The position numbers were made by a program, and so were the translations under genes. From NCBI RefSeq assembly GCF_001679645.1, contig NZ_LRUN01000014.1, forward strand, positions 84,543 through 148,542: a DNA stretch of 64,000 nt, given 5' to 3'. Positions 1 to 8,969 of this stretch are shown in pieces (position 1 is the first letter of the stretch; every line of letters starts with the position of its first letter). The notes below the pieces were generated by a model. It saw only the letters and a list, made by a program, of their open reading frames with translations, did no database searches and was not told the origin of the DNA. The DNA comes from Pseudomonas bananamidigenes (GTDB lineage Bacteria > Pseudomonadota > Gammaproteobacteria > Pseudomonadales > Pseudomonadaceae).

Positions 1-73
1 CGCCGCCATCGGCGTTGCTGCCCTGCCGAAGGGTTCGCAGGTTGAAATGGATGCCATTCTGGTCATCGAGTGA
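1..73 (+). CDS. ridA: RidA-family enamine/imine deaminase, C-terminal end only
   Basis: Only the last 23 codons are in the window, reading in the frame that starts at base 2 and ending at the TGA at 71-73. The tail contains ALPKGSQVEMDAILVIE, which matches the conserved C-terminal LPKGxxVExxAI signature of RidA/YjgF proteins. These proteins hydrolyse reactive 2-aminoacrylate and related imines released by PLP enzymes in the cytoplasm. ridA lies next to spoT in Pseudomonas, which would place spoT just upstream of the window. The call rests on a short tail plus known gene order. Confidence 0.75.
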   Translation, partial: AAIGVAALPKGSQVEMDAILVIE

Positions 74-147
74 TGCGCACGGCGCGGCTTGCCGAGAGCC
101 GCGCCAACTGCTCTGCGGTAAAGAAAAGGTTTTGAAAGGATTCCACC

Positions 148-888
148 ATGCGCAAAGCGCTTGCTCTCTCGCTGCTCGCCATTTTCCTCGGCGGTTGCGC
201 CAGCAACCCGGCCGACCGTGACATCAGCGGCACCTGGATCAATCAGGTCGCCATCGATGCCGCCGCCAAGGGCGGCCCCCTGCGTGAAGCGCTTCAGGCC
301 TACGGCCCGAATCTGGAATGGGACATCAACACCAGGGCCGGCCAGGCCCGCTACACCAACGGTTTCGAGAACGTCGAAGGACGGCTGCAGGGTGAACAGT
401 CCGGCGCCTGGAAAGTCGACTTCTACGGCAGCTCCGCCAGCGAACTGAAGCGCGACGGTAGCCAGTTGCACCAGGCTGCCAGCGAAAACGAACCACAACA
501 GCTGTTCGACCGTGCACAGATCCCGGTGCCCGAAGGCGCGCCGATCGGTGCCAGCTTCGAACGTGCGCTGTATTCGGCCTACCTGGGCGGTAACTGGACA
601 ATCGCCAGCGGCCAGGGCGAAGGCGCCACCGTGCAATTCCAGGCGGACGGACAAGTCTCCGGCCTGCCCGGTGTCGACCGCTACGCCCTGTGCCTGGCGG
701 GCGACTGCGCATCGATGAGCAGCGGCAACGACAGCATGTGGTTGCAGCAGAACGGCCAGGGCAACAACTGGATCTTCGTTCGCAAGGGCAAGGAGCTGGA
801 AATCCTGCAGGCCGTGAACACGGCACTGGCGGATGAACAGCCGCAGTTCAGCCCGGGTGAGCGCAAGTGGTTGCTCAAGAAGCAGTAA
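148..888 (+). CDS. hypothetical lipoprotein, lipocalin-like start
   Basis: 246 residues. The N-terminus is a lipoprotein signal (MRKALALSLL...) ending in the lipobox LGGC, with the lipidated cysteine at residue 17. The residue after Cys is Ala rather than Asp, which favours sorting to the outer membrane. The mature part begins with DISGTWINQ and is rich in short beta-type stretches such as 'GTWxxQ' and 'WKVDFYG', which would fit a small barrel or lipocalin-like fold; this is only an impression. It lies 74 bp after ridA in the same direction. A conserved hypothetical gene occupies this place in other Pseudomonas. Function unknown. Confidence 0.8.
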   Translation: MRKALALSLLAIFLGGCASNPADRDISGTWINQVAIDAAAKGGPLREALQAYGPNLEWDINTRAGQARYTNGFENVEGRLQGEQSGAWKVDFYGSSASELKRDGSQLHQAASENEPQQLFDRAQIPVPEGAPIGASFERALYSAYLGGNWTIASGQGEGATVQFQADGQVSGLPGVDRYALCLAGDCASMSSGNDSMWLQQNGQGNNWIFVRKGKELEILQAVNTALADEQPQFSPGERKWLLKKQ

Positions 889-913
889 CTGCACTTGAGA
901 GCAGCCTATAACC

Positions 914-1005
914 CTGTGGGAGCGGGCTTGCCCGCGATGAGGCCTTAGCATTCAACATTTATGCTGATTGTTATGCCGCCATCGCGAGCAAGCTCGCTCC
1001 CACAG
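914..1005. repeat. REP-type inverted pair
   Basis: Two oppositely oriented copies of the Pseudomonas intergenic palindrome: 914-944 (CTGTGGGAGCGGGCTTGCCC...) and 975-1005 (...GCGAGCAAGCTCGCTCCCACAG). Each forms its own hairpin and the two can pair with each other. The pair lies between convergent genes (lipoprotein on plus, epimerase on minus), where it could act as a transcription terminator or mRNA stabiliser for both. Confidence 0.75.
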
Positions 1006-1026
1006 TTGTTTTGAAGTGTTTGAAAG

Positions 1027-1884
1027 TCAGCAGCGCCCCTCAAGAATCGCGGCGTAACCCTCGCGATAGCTCGGATACTTCGGCGCCCAGCCCAACGTTT
1101 TCGCCCGTGCATTGCTGCAACGTTTGCTGCCGGTTCTGCGCACGCTTTCGTCTTCCGACCATTGCATGACGCCCAGATACTCCCGCAGCCACGCCACCAC
1201 CTCGGCCAGCGGTGCAGGCGCATCGTCCACGCCGATGTAGATATCATCGAGCGCCCTGCCCTTGCGATCCGATTCCAGCAGAAACGCCATCAGGCCCGCC
1301 GCATCATCGGCGTGAATGCGATTGCCATACAACGGCGGATCGACCGCCACGCGATAACCGCGACGCACCTGAGTCAGCAGCCATTCACGGCCCGGCCCGT
1401 AGATGCCGGTCAGACGCACGATGCTCGCCGGAATGCCGCTGTTCAACGCGACTTGCTCCGCCTCCAGCATCAACCGTCCGGAATAACCCGCCGCCACGGT
1501 TTCGGAGGATTCATCCACCCATTCCCCGTCTTTCTGCCCGTAAACGCTGCTGCTGGAAACGAACAACAACCGATCAGGTACTTGTCCGTAGTCGTTCAGC
1601 CAACCCAGCACATGCTGCAGACCCTGCACATAAGCTGCGCGATAGCCGGCTTCATCGTGCTCGGTCGCGGCTGCGCAATACACCAGGTAATCCACGGCCC
1701 CTACCGGCCAGGACGCAGGGCACTCTTCATTGAACAGATCACCGGCCACACCGATGACACCTGCCGGCAACCGAGAAACATCCCGGCGCAGGCCATATAC
1801 CTGAAAACCTGCGGCCAGCAATTGCGTGGCCAGACGGCTGCCGACATCGCCGCAACCGGCGATCAATACAGAAGGGGCGGACAT
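1027..1884 (-). CDS. NAD(P)-dependent epimerase/reductase, SDR family (YeeZ-like)
   Basis: 285 residues from the ATG at 1884; an in-frame TTG lies one codon upstream. The N-terminus carries the Rossmann motif GCGDVGSR (GxGxxG) used to bind NAD(P). A later segment, SSSSVYGQ, fits the extended-SDR active-site Ser and YxxxK region, and RLTGIYGPGR is typical of NAD-dependent epimerases. Its substrate cannot be read from sequence. The gene is divergent from exbB and convergent with the lipoprotein gene. The same gene is found near ridA in other Pseudomonas, so this looks like core genome. Confidence 0.8.
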   Translation of the reverse strand: MSAPSVLIAGCGDVGSRLATQLLAAGFQVYGLRRDVSRLPAGVIGVAGDLFNEECPASWPVGAVDYLVYCAAATEHDEAGYRAAYVQGLQHVLGWLNDYGQVPDRLLFVSSSSVYGQKDGEWVDESSETVAAGYSGRLMLEAEQVALNSGIPASIVRLTGIYGPGREWLLTQVRRGYRVAVDPPLYGNRIHADDAAGLMAFLLESDRKGRALDDIYIGVDDAPAPLAEVVAWLREYLGVMQWSEDESVRRTGSKRCSNARAKTLGWAPKYPSYREGYAAILEGRC

Positions 1885-2072
1885 CAAAAAACTCCCGGCG
1901 CAAAGCCACAGACTAGCCCTGACAAGGGACGAGCGGCTAGCAATGAAGGAAAAAAAGCAACACTATTGCTTCTGTTAACAAGAATTACTTGCAATAATGC
2001 ACGTCACTTTTGTTCTCGGCCTTACGAGGCCTGGAAGAGCATCACCGTTTTTCTATCTCAGGTCCGGCCAGC

Positions 2073-3032
2073 ATGACACGCATTCAGAACCCCGCTTCGC
2101 CAACCAAACGACCTCGCGCCTGGAGCGTGGCCGCCCTGCTCCTCAGTCTGACGCTGGCGCCGGTCGCCGCTTTCGCTGACGCCCAGGCACCGGCCACACC
2201 AGCCGCCCACGAACAGACCGCCCCGGCAGCTCCCGCCGCAGCGCCAGCGGCGACCGAGCCGGTTCAGGCCGTGGATACCGGCGCCGAAAACGCACCTGAA
2301 GTCCTCGAAGCCGACAACACCCTGGGCATGGCCCACGACCTGTCGCCGTGGGGCATGTACCAGAACGCCGACATCATCGTGAAGATGGTGATGATCGGTC
2401 TTGCCATCGCATCGATCATCACCTGGACCATCTGGATCGCCAAAGGCTTCGAGCTGATGGGCGCCAAGCGTCGTCTGCGTGGTGAAATCGCCGCCCTGAA
2501 GAAAGCCGCCACCCTCAAGGAAGCCAGCGCCACTGCAGCGAAGGAAGGCACCCTCGCCAACCTGCTGGTGCATGACGCCCTCGAAGAAATGCGCCTTTCG
2601 GCCAACTCCCGCGAGAAAGAAGGCATCAAGGAGCGCGTCAGCTTCCGCCTCGAGCGCCTGGTGGCCGCCTGTGGCCGCAACATGAGCAGCGGCACCGGCG
2701 TACTCGCCACCATCGGCTCCACCGCACCGTTCGTCGGTCTGTTCGGCACCGTGTGGGGCATCATGAACAGCTTTATCGGTATCGCCAAAACCCAGACCAC
2801 CAACCTCGCCGTCGTGGCCCCGGGCATCGCCGAAGCCCTGCTGGCTACTGCACTGGGTCTGGTCGCCGCGATTCCTGCCGTGGTCATCTACAACGTGTTC
2901 GCCCGCTCCATCGCCGGTTACAAGGCCCAGGTGTCCGACGCATCGGCACAAGTCCTGCTGCTGGTCAGCCGTGACCTCGACCACCAGCCCGAGCGCAGCG
3001 TCTCGCAACCGCACATGGTGAAAGTGGGGTAA
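2073..3032 (+). CDS. exbB: TonB-system proton channel subunit ExbB
   Basis: 319 residues from the ATG at 2073. This start is preferred to the upstream in-frame one at 2010 because it opens a clean signal peptide (KRPRAWSVAALLLSLTLAP...FADA). A long Ala/Pro/Glu-rich periplasmic stretch follows, as in the pseudomonad long-form ExbB. Three membrane segments come next (around IIVKMVMIGLAIASIITW, then the GSTAPFVGLFGTVWGIM region and the AIPAVVIYNVF region). The GLFGTVWGI signature is diagnostic of the ExbB/TolQ/MotA family. ExbB and ExbD use the proton gradient to power TonB. It heads the exbB-exbD-tonB operon. A short hairpin (GGCCT-TACG-AGGCC, 2018-2031) lies in the leader. I saw no convincing Fur box. 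Confidence 0.93.
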   Translation: MTRIQNPASPTKRPRAWSVAALLLSLTLAPVAAFADAQAPATPAAHEQTAPAAPAAAPAATEPVQAVDTGAENAPEVLEADNTLGMAHDLSPWGMYQNADIIVKMVMIGLAIASIITWTIWIAKGFELMGAKRRLRGEIAALKKAATLKEASATAAKEGTLANLLVHDALEEMRLSANSREKEGIKERVSFRLERLVAACGRNMSSGTGVLATIGSTAPFVGLFGTVWGIMNSFIGIAKTQTTNLAVVAPGIAEALLATALGLVAAIPAVVIYNVFARSIAGYKAQVSDASAQVLLLVSRDLDHQPERSVSQPHMVKVG

Positions 3033-3038
3033 TCGGCC

Positions 3039-3467
3039 ATGGGCCTGCATTTGAAAGAAGGCGCAGACGACGATCTGGCCGAGAACCACGAAATCAACGT
3101 CACGCCGTTCATCGACGTGATGCTGGTGCTGTTGATCATCTTCATGGTGGCTGCGCCGCTGGCCACCGTGGACATCAAGGTCGACCTGCCTGCCTCGACC
3201 GCGAAGCCGGCACCGCGGCCGGAGAAACCGCTGTTCCTCAGCGTCAAGGCTGACCAGCGCCTGTACATCGGCGACGACGAAGTCACAGCCGAGACCCTCG
3301 GCGCCACGCTCGACGCCAGGACCAAAGGCAAGAAAGACACCACCATCTTCTTCCAGGCCGACAAGGGTGTGGACTACGGCGACCTGATGAGCGTGATGGA
3401 CAAGCTGCGCAGCGCCGGTTACCTGAAGGTCGGTCTGGTCGGCCTCGAGAGTGCAACCAAGAAATGA
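3039..3467 (+). CDS. exbD: TonB-system subunit ExbD
   Basis: 142 residues, the normal ExbD length. The single membrane helix follows EINVTPFIDVMLVLLIIFMV, with the conserved proton-carrying aspartate at residue 26. The rest is a periplasmic ExbD/TolR domain. It starts 6 bp after exbB, and its stop overlaps the tonB start by 4 bases (ATGA), so exbD and tonB are probably translationally coupled. It acts in the inner membrane with ExbB to energise TonB-dependent uptake of siderophores and vitamin B12. Confidence 0.95.
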   Translation: MGLHLKEGADDDLAENHEINVTPFIDVMLVLLIIFMVAAPLATVDIKVDLPASTAKPAPRPEKPLFLSVKADQRLYIGDDEVTAETLGATLDARTKGKKDTTIFFQADKGVDYGDLMSVMDKLRSAGYLKVGLVGLESATKK

Positions 3468-4213
3468 TCACGACGCGCCATAAGCTGACGCGTTACGGCG
3501 GTAGCCTGGCCGTGGTGCTGGGTGTGCATGCACTGGCCATTGCGCTGGCGCTGAACTGGACCGCCCGCCCGCCCATCGAACTGCCGCCCCAGGCAATGAT
3601 GGTCGAGCTGGCACCGGTTCCGGCCCCGCCACCGCCTGCACCGCCGAAGGTCGTCACGCCACCACAGCCGCCGGCTCCGGTTGAAGAACTGCCGATCCCG
3701 AAACTGGCCGAAGCACCCAAGGCAGAAATTGCCGTGCCCAAGCCGAAACCAAAACCCAAGCCAAAGCCGCAACCGCCCAAGCCGATCGAGAAGAAGCCGG
3801 AGCCCGTGAAGGAAAAACCTTCCGAGGAAAAACCGGCGGAGCCTCAGCAGACTCAGGCGCCGACGGAGAAATCCGCCCAGCCGGCACCGGGCCCGTCGCC
3901 CGCGCAAGTGGCGGCCAAGGCCAGTTGGCAAGGTGCGCTGCTCGCGCATCTGCAGAAGTACAAAAAGTACCCGGACAGCGCCCGTTCACGGAACAAGACC
4001 GGGACCAATCGCCTGCGTTTCGTGGTCGACGGCGAAGGCAACGTGCTGTCGTTCGAGCTGGTGGACCGCTCCGGCAACGCCGATCTGGACAGGGCCACGC
4101 TGGAAATGATCCGTCGCGCCCAGCCGCTGCCCAAACCACCAGCCGATATGCTGAACAACGGCTCCATCGAAATTGTTGCGCCGTTTGTTTATTCGATCGA
4201 GAAACGCCGCTGA
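3464..4213 (+). CDS. tonB: energy transducer TonB
   Basis: 249 residues. The N-terminal membrane anchor (SLAVVLGVHALAIALALNW) is followed by a Pro/Lys/Glu-rich spacer at about residues 45-145, with PKPKPKPK repeats that span the periplasm. The C-terminal TonB domain begins at LLAHLQKYKKYPDSARSR and carries the family's YP motif and a 'DLDRATLEMIRRAQPLPKPP' segment. The protein transfers energy from ExbBD to outer-membrane receptors. The gene ends shortly before a strong terminator hairpin at 4246-4273, which closes the operon. Confidence 0.95.
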   Translation: MITTRHKLTRYGGSLAVVLGVHALAIALALNWTARPPIELPPQAMMVELAPVPAPPPPAPPKVVTPPQPPAPVEELPIPKLAEAPKAEIAVPKPKPKPKPKPQPPKPIEKKPEPVKEKPSEEKPAEPQQTQAPTEKSAQPAPGPSPAQVAAKASWQGALLAHLQKYKKYPDSARSRNKTGTNRLRFVVDGEGNVLSFELVDRSGNADLDRATLEMIRRAQPLPKPPADMLNNGSIEIVAPFVYSIEKRR

Positions 4214-4245
4214 CACATAACGCCCCCGCCGGGGTTGACCACACC

Positions 4246-4273
4246 GACAAAGGCACCGAAAGGTGCCTTTGTC
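4246..4273 (+). terminator. rho-independent terminator of exbB-exbD-tonB
   Basis: A perfect 12-bp stem, GACAAAGGCACC / GGTGCCTTTGTC, with a GAAA tetraloop. It begins 33 bp after the tonB stop. The 3' arm is T-rich (TTTGTC), although no long T run follows. Confidence 0.85.
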
Positions 4274-4389
4274 ATATCTGCAAACGGCAAAACGGCATTG
4301 CCCGGTGTCGCATCTATCACTCAGTCTGATAACGTGCGTCTATCGATCGCAGCCGGTATGCTTGGCCCGCATCTTCATGGACGCTTGCT

Positions 4390-5319
4390 ATGACTCTCAC
4401 AGAATTACGCTACATCGTTACCCTCGCCCAAGAGCAGCATTTCGGCCACGCGGCCGAGCGTTGCCACGTCAGTCAGCCGACCCTGTCGGTGGGCGTGAAA
4501 AAGCTTGAAGACGAACTCGGTGTACTGATCTTCGAGCGCAGCAAAAGCGCCGTGCGCCTGACCCCGGTCGGCGAAAGCATCGTCGCCCAGGCGCAGAAAG
4601 TGCTGGAACAGGCCCAGGGCATCCGCGAACTGGCCCAGGCCGGCAAGAACCAGCTGACCGCTCCGCTGAAAGTCGGCGCAATCTACACCGTCGGCCCGTA
4701 CCTGTTTCCGCACCTGATTCCACAACTGCACCGGGTCGCCCCGCAGATGCCGTTGTACATCGAAGAAAACTTCACCCACGTGCTGCGCGACAAACTGCGC
4801 AACGGCGAGCTGGACGCGATCATCATCGCCCTGCCGTTCAACGAAGCCGACGTGCTGACCCTGCCGCTCTATGACGAACCGTTCTACGTGTTGATGCCGG
4901 CCCAGCATCCGTGGACGCAAAAAGAATCCATCGACCCGGCCCTGCTCAACGACAAGAGCCTGTTGCTGCTCGGCGAAGGCCACTGCTTCCGCGATCAGGT
5001 GCTGGAAGCCTGCCCGACCCTGACCAAGGGCAACGACGGCGCCAAGCACACCACGGTCGAATCCAGCTCGCTGGAAACCATCCGCCACATGGTCGCCTCC
5101 GGCCTGGGCATCTCGATCCTGCCGCTGTCGGCGGTGGACAGCCATCACTACGCCCCGGGCGTGATCGAAGTGCGACCGCTGTCGGCGCCGGTACCCTACC
5201 GCACCGTAGCCATTGCCTGGCGCGCCAGTTTCCCACGGCCGAAAGCCATCGAGATCCTTGCCGACTCCATCCGCCTGTGCTCGGTCGCCAAACCCGCCGC
5301 GCCGGTTACGGCCGGTTAA
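4390..5319 (+). CDS. oxyR: hydrogen-peroxide sensor and transcription regulator OxyR
   Basis: 309 residues, LysR family. The N-terminal winged helix-turn-helix (TLTELRYIVTLAQEQHFGHAAERCHVSQPTLSV) is followed by the substrate-binding-like sensor. The two redox cysteines fall at residues 199 and 208 (EGHCFRDQVLEAC), the same positions as in E. coli OxyR. In that protein a disulphide between them switches on catalase and peroxidase genes. It lies just before recG (10-bp gap), the conserved Pseudomonas arrangement. It is therefore a bona fide OxyR rather than a generic LysR protein. Confidence 0.96.
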   Translation: MTLTELRYIVTLAQEQHFGHAAERCHVSQPTLSVGVKKLEDELGVLIFERSKSAVRLTPVGESIVAQAQKVLEQAQGIRELAQAGKNQLTAPLKVGAIYTVGPYLFPHLIPQLHRVAPQMPLYIEENFTHVLRDKLRNGELDAIIIALPFNEADVLTLPLYDEPFYVLMPAQHPWTQKESIDPALLNDKSLLLLGEGHCFRDQVLEACPTLTKGNDGAKHTTVESSSLETIRHMVASGLGISILPLSAVDSHHYAPGVIEVRPLSAPVPYRTVAIAWRASFPRPKAIEILADSIRLCSVAKPAAPVTAG

Positions 5320-5328
5320 GCCAGCGTC

Positions 5329-7404
5329 ATGACGGAGCTGTCGCAGATCCCGGTCACCGCACTCAAGGGTGTCGGCGAGGCCATGGCCGAAAAACTGGCC
5401 AAGGTCGGCCTGGAGAACCTCCAGGACGTACTGTTCCACCTGCCGCTGCGTTATCAGGACCGCACCCGCGTGGTGCCCATCGGCGCATTGCGACCGGGGC
5501 AGGACGCCGTGGTCGAAGGCACCGTCAGCGGCGCCGATGTGGTCATGGGCCGACGCCGCAGCCTCGTCGTGCGTCTGCAGGACGGCACTGGCGGCCTGAG
5601 CCTGCGCTTCTACCACTTCAGCAACGCGCAGAAGGAAGGCCTCAAGCGTGGCACGCGGATTCGCTGCTACGGTGAAGCCCGGCCCGGCGCCTCGGGGCTG
5701 GAGATCTACCACCCGGAATACCGCGCCATCAACGGCGACGAACCGCCGCCGGTGGATGAAACCCTGACCCCGGTCTACCCGCTGACCGAAGGCCTGACCC
5801 AGGCCCGTCTGCGCCAGTTGTGCATGCAGACCCTGACCCTGCTCAAACCGGCCACCTTGCCCGACTGGCTGCCGACCGAACTGGCCCGCGACTACCAACT
5901 GGCGCCGCTGGCCGATGCGATCCGCTACCTGCACAACCCGCCCGCCGACGCCGACGTCGACGAACTCGCTCTCGGTCATCACTGGGCCCAGCATCGTCTG
6001 GCGTTCGAAGAACTGCTGACCCATCAACTGTCCCAACAGCGCCTGCGCGAAAGCATGCGCGCCCTGCGGGCACCGGCGATGCCGAAAGCCACGAAACTGC
6101 CGGCGCGGTATCTGGCCAACCTCGGCTTCAACCCGACCGGCGCGCAACAGCGGGTCGGTAATGAAATCGCCTACGACCTCAGTCAGCACGAGCCGATGCT
6201 GCGGCTGATTCAGGGCGATGTCGGCGCGGGCAAAACCGTGGTGGCCGCTCTCGCCGCGCTGCAAGCACTGGAGGCGGGTTATCAGGTCGCGCTGATGGCG
6301 CCGACCGAGATCCTCGCCGAGCAGCACTTCATCACCTTCAAGCGCTGGCTCGAACCATTGGGCATCGAGGTGGCGTGGCTGGCCGGCAAGCTCAAGGGCA
6401 AGAACCGCGTGGCCGCGCTGGAACAGATTGCCGGCGGCACACCGATGGTGGTCGGCACCCACGCGCTGTTCCAGGACGAAGTGCAGTTCAAGAATCTGGC
6501 GCTGGTGATCATCGACGAACAGCACCGCTTCGGCGTACAGCAACGCCTGGCACTGCGGCAGAAAGGCGTCGGCGGGCGCATGTGCCCGCATCAATTGATC
6601 ATGACCGCCACGCCGATTCCACGGACGCTGGCCATGAGCGCCTACGCCGACCTCGACACCTCGATCCTCGACGAATTGCCGCCCGGTCGCACGCCGGTCA
6701 ACACCGTGCTGGTCACCGACACCCGCCGCGTCGAAGTCATCGAGCGCGTGCGCAGTGCCTGCGCCGAGGGCCGTCAGGCCTATTGGGTGTGTACGCTGAT
6801 CGAAGAGTCCGAAGAGCTGACCTGCCAGGCCGCCGAAACCACATTCGAAGACCTCACCGCCGCCCTCGGCGAGCTCAAGGTCGGGCTGATCCACGGTCGC
6901 ATGAAACCCGCCGAGAAAGCCGCCGTCATGGCCGAGTTCAAGGCCGGCCACCTGCAACTGCTGGTTGCCACCACCGTGATCGAAGTCGGCGTGGACGTGC
7001 CCAACGCCAGCCTGATGATCATCGAAAACCCCGAGCGCCTCGGCCTCGCCCAGCTGCACCAGTTACGCGGCCGCGTCGGCCGGGGCAGCGCGGTCAGCCA
7101 TTGCGTGCTGCTCTACCATCCGCCGCTGTCGCAGATCGGCCGCCAGCGCCTGGGCATCATGCGCGAGACTAACGACGGTTTCGTCATCGCCGAAAAAGAC
7201 CTCGAACTGCGCGGCCCCGGCGAAATGCTCGGCACCCGCCAGACCGGCCTGCTGCAATTCAAGGTCGCCGACCTGATGCGTGACGCCGATCTGCTGCCCG
7301 CCGTGCGCGATGCCGCCCAGGCCTTGCTGGAGCGCTGGCCGACCCACGTCAGCCCGCTGCTCGACCGCTGGCTGCGACACGGGCAGCAATACGGCCAAGT
7401 GTGA
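5329..7404 (+). CDS. recG: ATP-dependent DNA helicase RecG
   Basis: 691 residues, typical RecG length. The N-terminal wedge/OB domain binds branched DNA. The helicase core has Walker A GDVGAGKT at about residues 296-303, the RecG-type DEQH box in IIDEQHRFGVQQR, motif III MTATPIPRTLA, and motif VI in HQLRGRVGRG. RecG remodels stalled forks and Holliday junctions. It starts 10 bp after the oxyR stop and is probably co-transcribed with it. The reverse strand is also open over most of this gene, but only because of GC bias. Confidence 0.97.
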   Translation: MTELSQIPVTALKGVGEAMAEKLAKVGLENLQDVLFHLPLRYQDRTRVVPIGALRPGQDAVVEGTVSGADVVMGRRRSLVVRLQDGTGGLSLRFYHFSNAQKEGLKRGTRIRCYGEARPGASGLEIYHPEYRAINGDEPPPVDETLTPVYPLTEGLTQARLRQLCMQTLTLLKPATLPDWLPTELARDYQLAPLADAIRYLHNPPADADVDELALGHHWAQHRLAFEELLTHQLSQQRLRESMRALRAPAMPKATKLPARYLANLGFNPTGAQQRVGNEIAYDLSQHEPMLRLIQGDVGAGKTVVAALAALQALEAGYQVALMAPTEILAEQHFITFKRWLEPLGIEVAWLAGKLKGKNRVAALEQIAGGTPMVVGTHALFQDEVQFKNLALVIIDEQHRFGVQQRLALRQKGVGGRMCPHQLIMTATPIPRTLAMSAYADLDTSILDELPPGRTPVNTVLVTDTRRVEVIERVRSACAEGRQAYWVCTLIEESEELTCQAAETTFEDLTAALGELKVGLIHGRMKPAEKAAVMAEFKAGHLQLLVATTVIEVGVDVPNASLMIIENPERLGLAQLHQLRGRVGRGSAVSHCVLLYHPPLSQIGRQRLGIMRETNDGFVIAEKDLELRGPGEMLGTRQTGLLQFKVADLMRDADLLPAVRDAAQALLERWPTHVSPLLDRWLRHGQQYGQV

Positions 7405-7483
7405 GCACTGTCGCAGTTTCTCAAAGCCCGTTCCAACCAAGCTGGTTATACTCAAGCAATTGTTTCAAAAACGGATACAGACC

Positions 7484-8884
7484 ATGACCGAAGCTGCTCT
7501 CGCCCCCGAACTCCCGCACGCTCCGTCTGTAATTCGGCTGCTGCTCAACAAGCTGGGCGTCGCCTACGAAGAAGTGCTCGATCACCACGGCCTCAATGCC
7601 TCGCGCAAAGTGCAGGCCGCGTTGCTGGACGACGCAGTGGGTGCGCTGATGGTGCTGTTTCCACAGAGCCAGCTGCTGGATCTCAACCGCCTCGCCGAGC
7701 TGACGGGCCGCCGCCTGACCGCCGTGTCCACCGAGCGCCTGGAAAAGATGCTCGGCAAACACAGCCTGAGCCTGCTGCCGGGCCTGCCGGCGCTGACCAG
7801 CTCGCCGTGCCTCTACGAAGAAAGCCTGCTGCGCGAGCCGAAGTTGCTGATCAACTCCGGCGAACCGGGCCTGCTGCTGGAAATCGCCAGCGAAGATTTC
7901 AAGACCATGCTGACCAAGGCCAGCGCCGCCAACTTCGGCGAAGCCCTGAGCAGCATTCGCCCGAACCTCGACCGCCCGGACGATGACCGCGAGGAAATCA
8001 CCCAGGCCGTGCAGGCGTTCACCGCGCGGCGCATTCAGCAGCGTCTGGAAGCGACCATCGAAATTCCGCCGCTGGCCGAAACCGCACAAAAAATCATCAA
8101 ACTGCGCGTCGACCCGAACGCCACCATCGACGACATCACCGGCGTGGTCGAAACCGACCCGGCGCTGGCCGCGCAAGTGGTGAGCTGGGCGGCATCACCG
8201 TACTACGCTTCGCCGGGCAAGATCCGCTCGGTGGAAGACGCGATCGTGCGCGTGCTGGGTTTCGATCTGGTAATCAATCTGGCGCTGGGCCTGGCCCTCG
8301 GCAAGACGCTGAGCCTGCCCAAGGATCACCCGCAACACACCACGCCGTACTGGCAGCAGTCGATCTACACCGCCGCCGTCATCGAAGGCCTGACCCGCGC
8401 CATGCCGCGCGCCCAGCGCCCGGAAGCAGGCCTGACCTACCTCGCCGGCCTGCTGCACAACTTCGGCTACCTGCTGCTGGCCCACGTGTTTCCGCCGCAC
8501 TTCTCGCTGATCTGCCGACACCTGGAGGTCAACCCGCATCTGTGCCACAGCTATGTCGAGCAACACCTGCTGGGCATCAGCCGCGAACAGATCGGCTCCT
8601 GGCTGATGCGCTACTGGGACATGCCGGACGAACTGGCTACCGCCCTGCGCTTCCAGCACGACCCGAACTACGACGGCGCCTACGCCGAATACCCGAACCT
8701 CGTCTGCCTGGCCGTGCGCCTGCTGCGCAGCCGCGGCATCGGCTCCGGCCCGGACGAAGACATCCCGGATGCGCTGCTGGAGCGCGTTGGTCTGACTCGC
8801 GACAAGGCCAATGACGTGGTCAGCAAAGTGCTTGAGGCGGAAGTGCTGCTGCGTGAACTGGCTTCGCAGTTCAGCCAGGCTTAA
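7484..8884 (+). CDS. aminoacyl-tRNA deacylase-like domain fused to an HDOD signalling domain
   Basis: 466 residues from the ATG at 7484; the longer open frame upstream overlaps recG and is unlikely. Residues about 5-155 resemble the YbaK/ProX-type editing domain that hydrolyses mischarged tRNA (APSVIRLLLNKLGVAYEEV ... SQLLDLNRLAELTGR). From about residue 195 an HDOD domain follows, with a 'VETDPALAAQVVSWA' stretch and 'GLLHNFGYLLLAHVF' as the degenerate HD motif. HDOD proteins lack metal-dependent phosphodiesterase activity and act as scaffolds in signalling. The same fusion sits next to recG in other Pseudomonas. How tRNA editing and signalling are connected is unknown. Confidence 0.82.
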   Translation: MTEAALAPELPHAPSVIRLLLNKLGVAYEEVLDHHGLNASRKVQAALLDDAVGALMVLFPQSQLLDLNRLAELTGRRLTAVSTERLEKMLGKHSLSLLPGLPALTSSPCLYEESLLREPKLLINSGEPGLLLEIASEDFKTMLTKASAANFGEALSSIRPNLDRPDDDREEITQAVQAFTARRIQQRLEATIEIPPLAETAQKIIKLRVDPNATIDDITGVVETDPALAAQVVSWAASPYYASPGKIRSVEDAIVRVLGFDLVINLALGLALGKTLSLPKDHPQHTTPYWQQSIYTAAVIEGLTRAMPRAQRPEAGLTYLAGLLHNFGYLLLAHVFPPHFSLICRHLEVNPHLCHSYVEQHLLGISREQIGSWLMRYWDMPDELATALRFQHDPNYDGAYAEYPNLVCLAVRLLRSRGIGSGPDEDIPDALLERVGLTRDKANDVVSKVLEAEVLLRELASQFSQA

Positions 8885-8905
8885 AGCACTCTTCGGCACG
8901 TCAAC

Positions 8906-8944
8906 CAGGGCCTGTTTTGATTGCAAATAGGGCCCTGCTATGAT
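8906..8944 (+). promoter_or_regulatory. promoter and inverted-repeat operator candidate for the fic operon
   Basis: A sigma-70-like promoter can be read as -35 TTGATT (8917-8922), a 16-bp spacer, and -10 TATGAT (8939-8944), 26 bp before the antitoxin start. Inverted repeat arms CAGGGCC (8906-8912) and GGCCCTG (8931-8937) bracket the -35 box and touch the -10 box. That would suit autoregulation by the antitoxin or the pair. Inferred from sequence only. Confidence 0.45.
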
Positions 8945-8969
8945 TTGACGGCAATCAGAGGAATTTCCG

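Noticed and set aside
1960..2010. Fur box upstream of exbB.
   Set aside because: An AT-rich stretch exists, but the best 19-mer matches only about 9 of 19 consensus positions, not enough to call.
2010..2072. Longer ExbB start at 2010.
   Set aside because: It would place about 21 polar residues before the signal peptide; the ATG at 2073 opens a normal one.
7280..7483. Extended start of the deacylase/HDOD protein overlapping recG.
   Set aside because: The extension is Cys/Pro/Ser rich and is the shadow of recG; the ATG at 7484 begins the conserved domain.
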